From a virus, in IMG/VR virus record IMGVR_UViG_3300024432_000013, positions 1 to 63,835 of that record: DNA of 63,835 nt. One strand, given 5' to 3'. A program made the position numbers and the translations under genes. Positions 63,700 to 63,835 of the stretch are shown here, in pieces; within the stretch, counting starts at the first letter, position 1, and the number at the start of each line of letters is the position of its first letter. Under the pieces are notes generated by a model. It worked only from the letters and a program-made list of their open reading frames with translations, ran no database searches and was not told the DNA's origin.

Positions 63700-63835
63700 A
63701 CTATATCATAGTGACGACCGATGCTCTCAGGGCTGACCTCGCTAACGATCCGACTTTGATGCCCTGCTTTCATCGGTTTTTGTCTAAGTACGGTGGAATG
63801 AAATTTATGAACGCTTACTCGGTTGCTACGTGGAC
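63696..63835 (+). CDS. second sulfatase-like enzyme (3' end missing)
   Basis: The 46 visible codons (NYIIVTTDALRADLANDPTL, FLSKYGGMKFMNAYSVATW) match the start of the protein at 61646, so this is a tandem paralogue in the glycan cassette. The window ends just before the position of the nucleophile. ATGA overlap with the GT2 gene. Confidence 0.7.
   Translation, partial: MNYIIVTTDALRADLANDPTLMPCFHRFLSKYGGMKFMNAYSVATW

Overview
The window is a fragment of a large tailed double-stranded DNA phage (Caudoviricetes) genome, cut at both ends. It carries a phage terminase, portal, protease and major capsid protein, a complete phage replication and recombination set, and no ribosomal RNA, tRNA or ordinary metabolic genes. 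Every supported gene is on the + strand. Genes are tightly packed, with ATGA or TAATG overlaps, strong purine-rich ribosome binding sites and a purine-rich coding strand. Portal, protease and capsid resemble the T4 (gp20/gp21/gp23) lineage, so a myovirus-like particle is the best guess. A lipoprotein with a lipobox and heptosyltransferase-like enzymes hint at a Gram-negative host, but the host cannot be named from this sequence.

Layout. 1-12 kb: accessory and early genes (GP88-like protein, divergent sigma-like factor, DnaG-type primase, SF2 helicase, XRE regulator, many small proteins), with a hairpin-rich noncoding segment at 8.19-8.37 kb. 12-34 kb: replication and recombination (DnaB helicase with an HNH intein, ParB-like protein, uracil-DNA-glycosylase/PolA fusion, HAD phosphatase, seven-zinc-finger protein, gp32-like SSB, RecA/UvsX, PD-(D/E)XK nuclease, SbcD and SbcC). 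Inside this block (25.6-27.4 kb) is a gene for an IS110/Nop-like protein, followed directly by about 1 kb of 36-bp units in which two different 10-bp repeats alternate with two variable 8-bp segments. This matches the architecture of TIGR-Tas RNA-guided systems and is the most striking feature here. 34-40 kb: HNH nuclease, second ParB-like protein, then a ubiquitin-like conjugation operon in the order Ubl, E2-like, E1/ThiF-like, JAMM protease. 40-42 kb: small membrane proteins, structured noncoding DNA, a terminator and a 15-bp inverted repeat just before the packaging genes. 42-57 kb: terminase, portal, Mu-F-like head protein, putative lysis and structural genes, fibre-like proteins, protease-scaffold fusion, major capsid. 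57-63.8 kb: a surface-glycan cassette (GT9, GT9-GT2-GT9 fusion, sulfotransferase-like, two tandem alkaline-phosphatase-superfamily enzymes, GT2).

Regulation. Ten intergenic sites share one architecture, GTGA(A/C)N, 12 variable bases, TGACAA, then a TATAAT-like hexamer. They lie immediately upstream of a ribosome binding site at gene-block boundaries. They look like a phage promoter family, although the expected start points fall on or close to the ribosome binding sites, so an RNA-level or operator role is also possible. Late-region blocks instead begin with TTG(A/G)CA-type sites, three of which share TTGRCAACYGCAAT. The sigma-like protein at 2.2 kb is a candidate reader of one class. Two likely genes lack ATG/GTG/TTG starts (CTG at 52430, possibly ATA at 42738).
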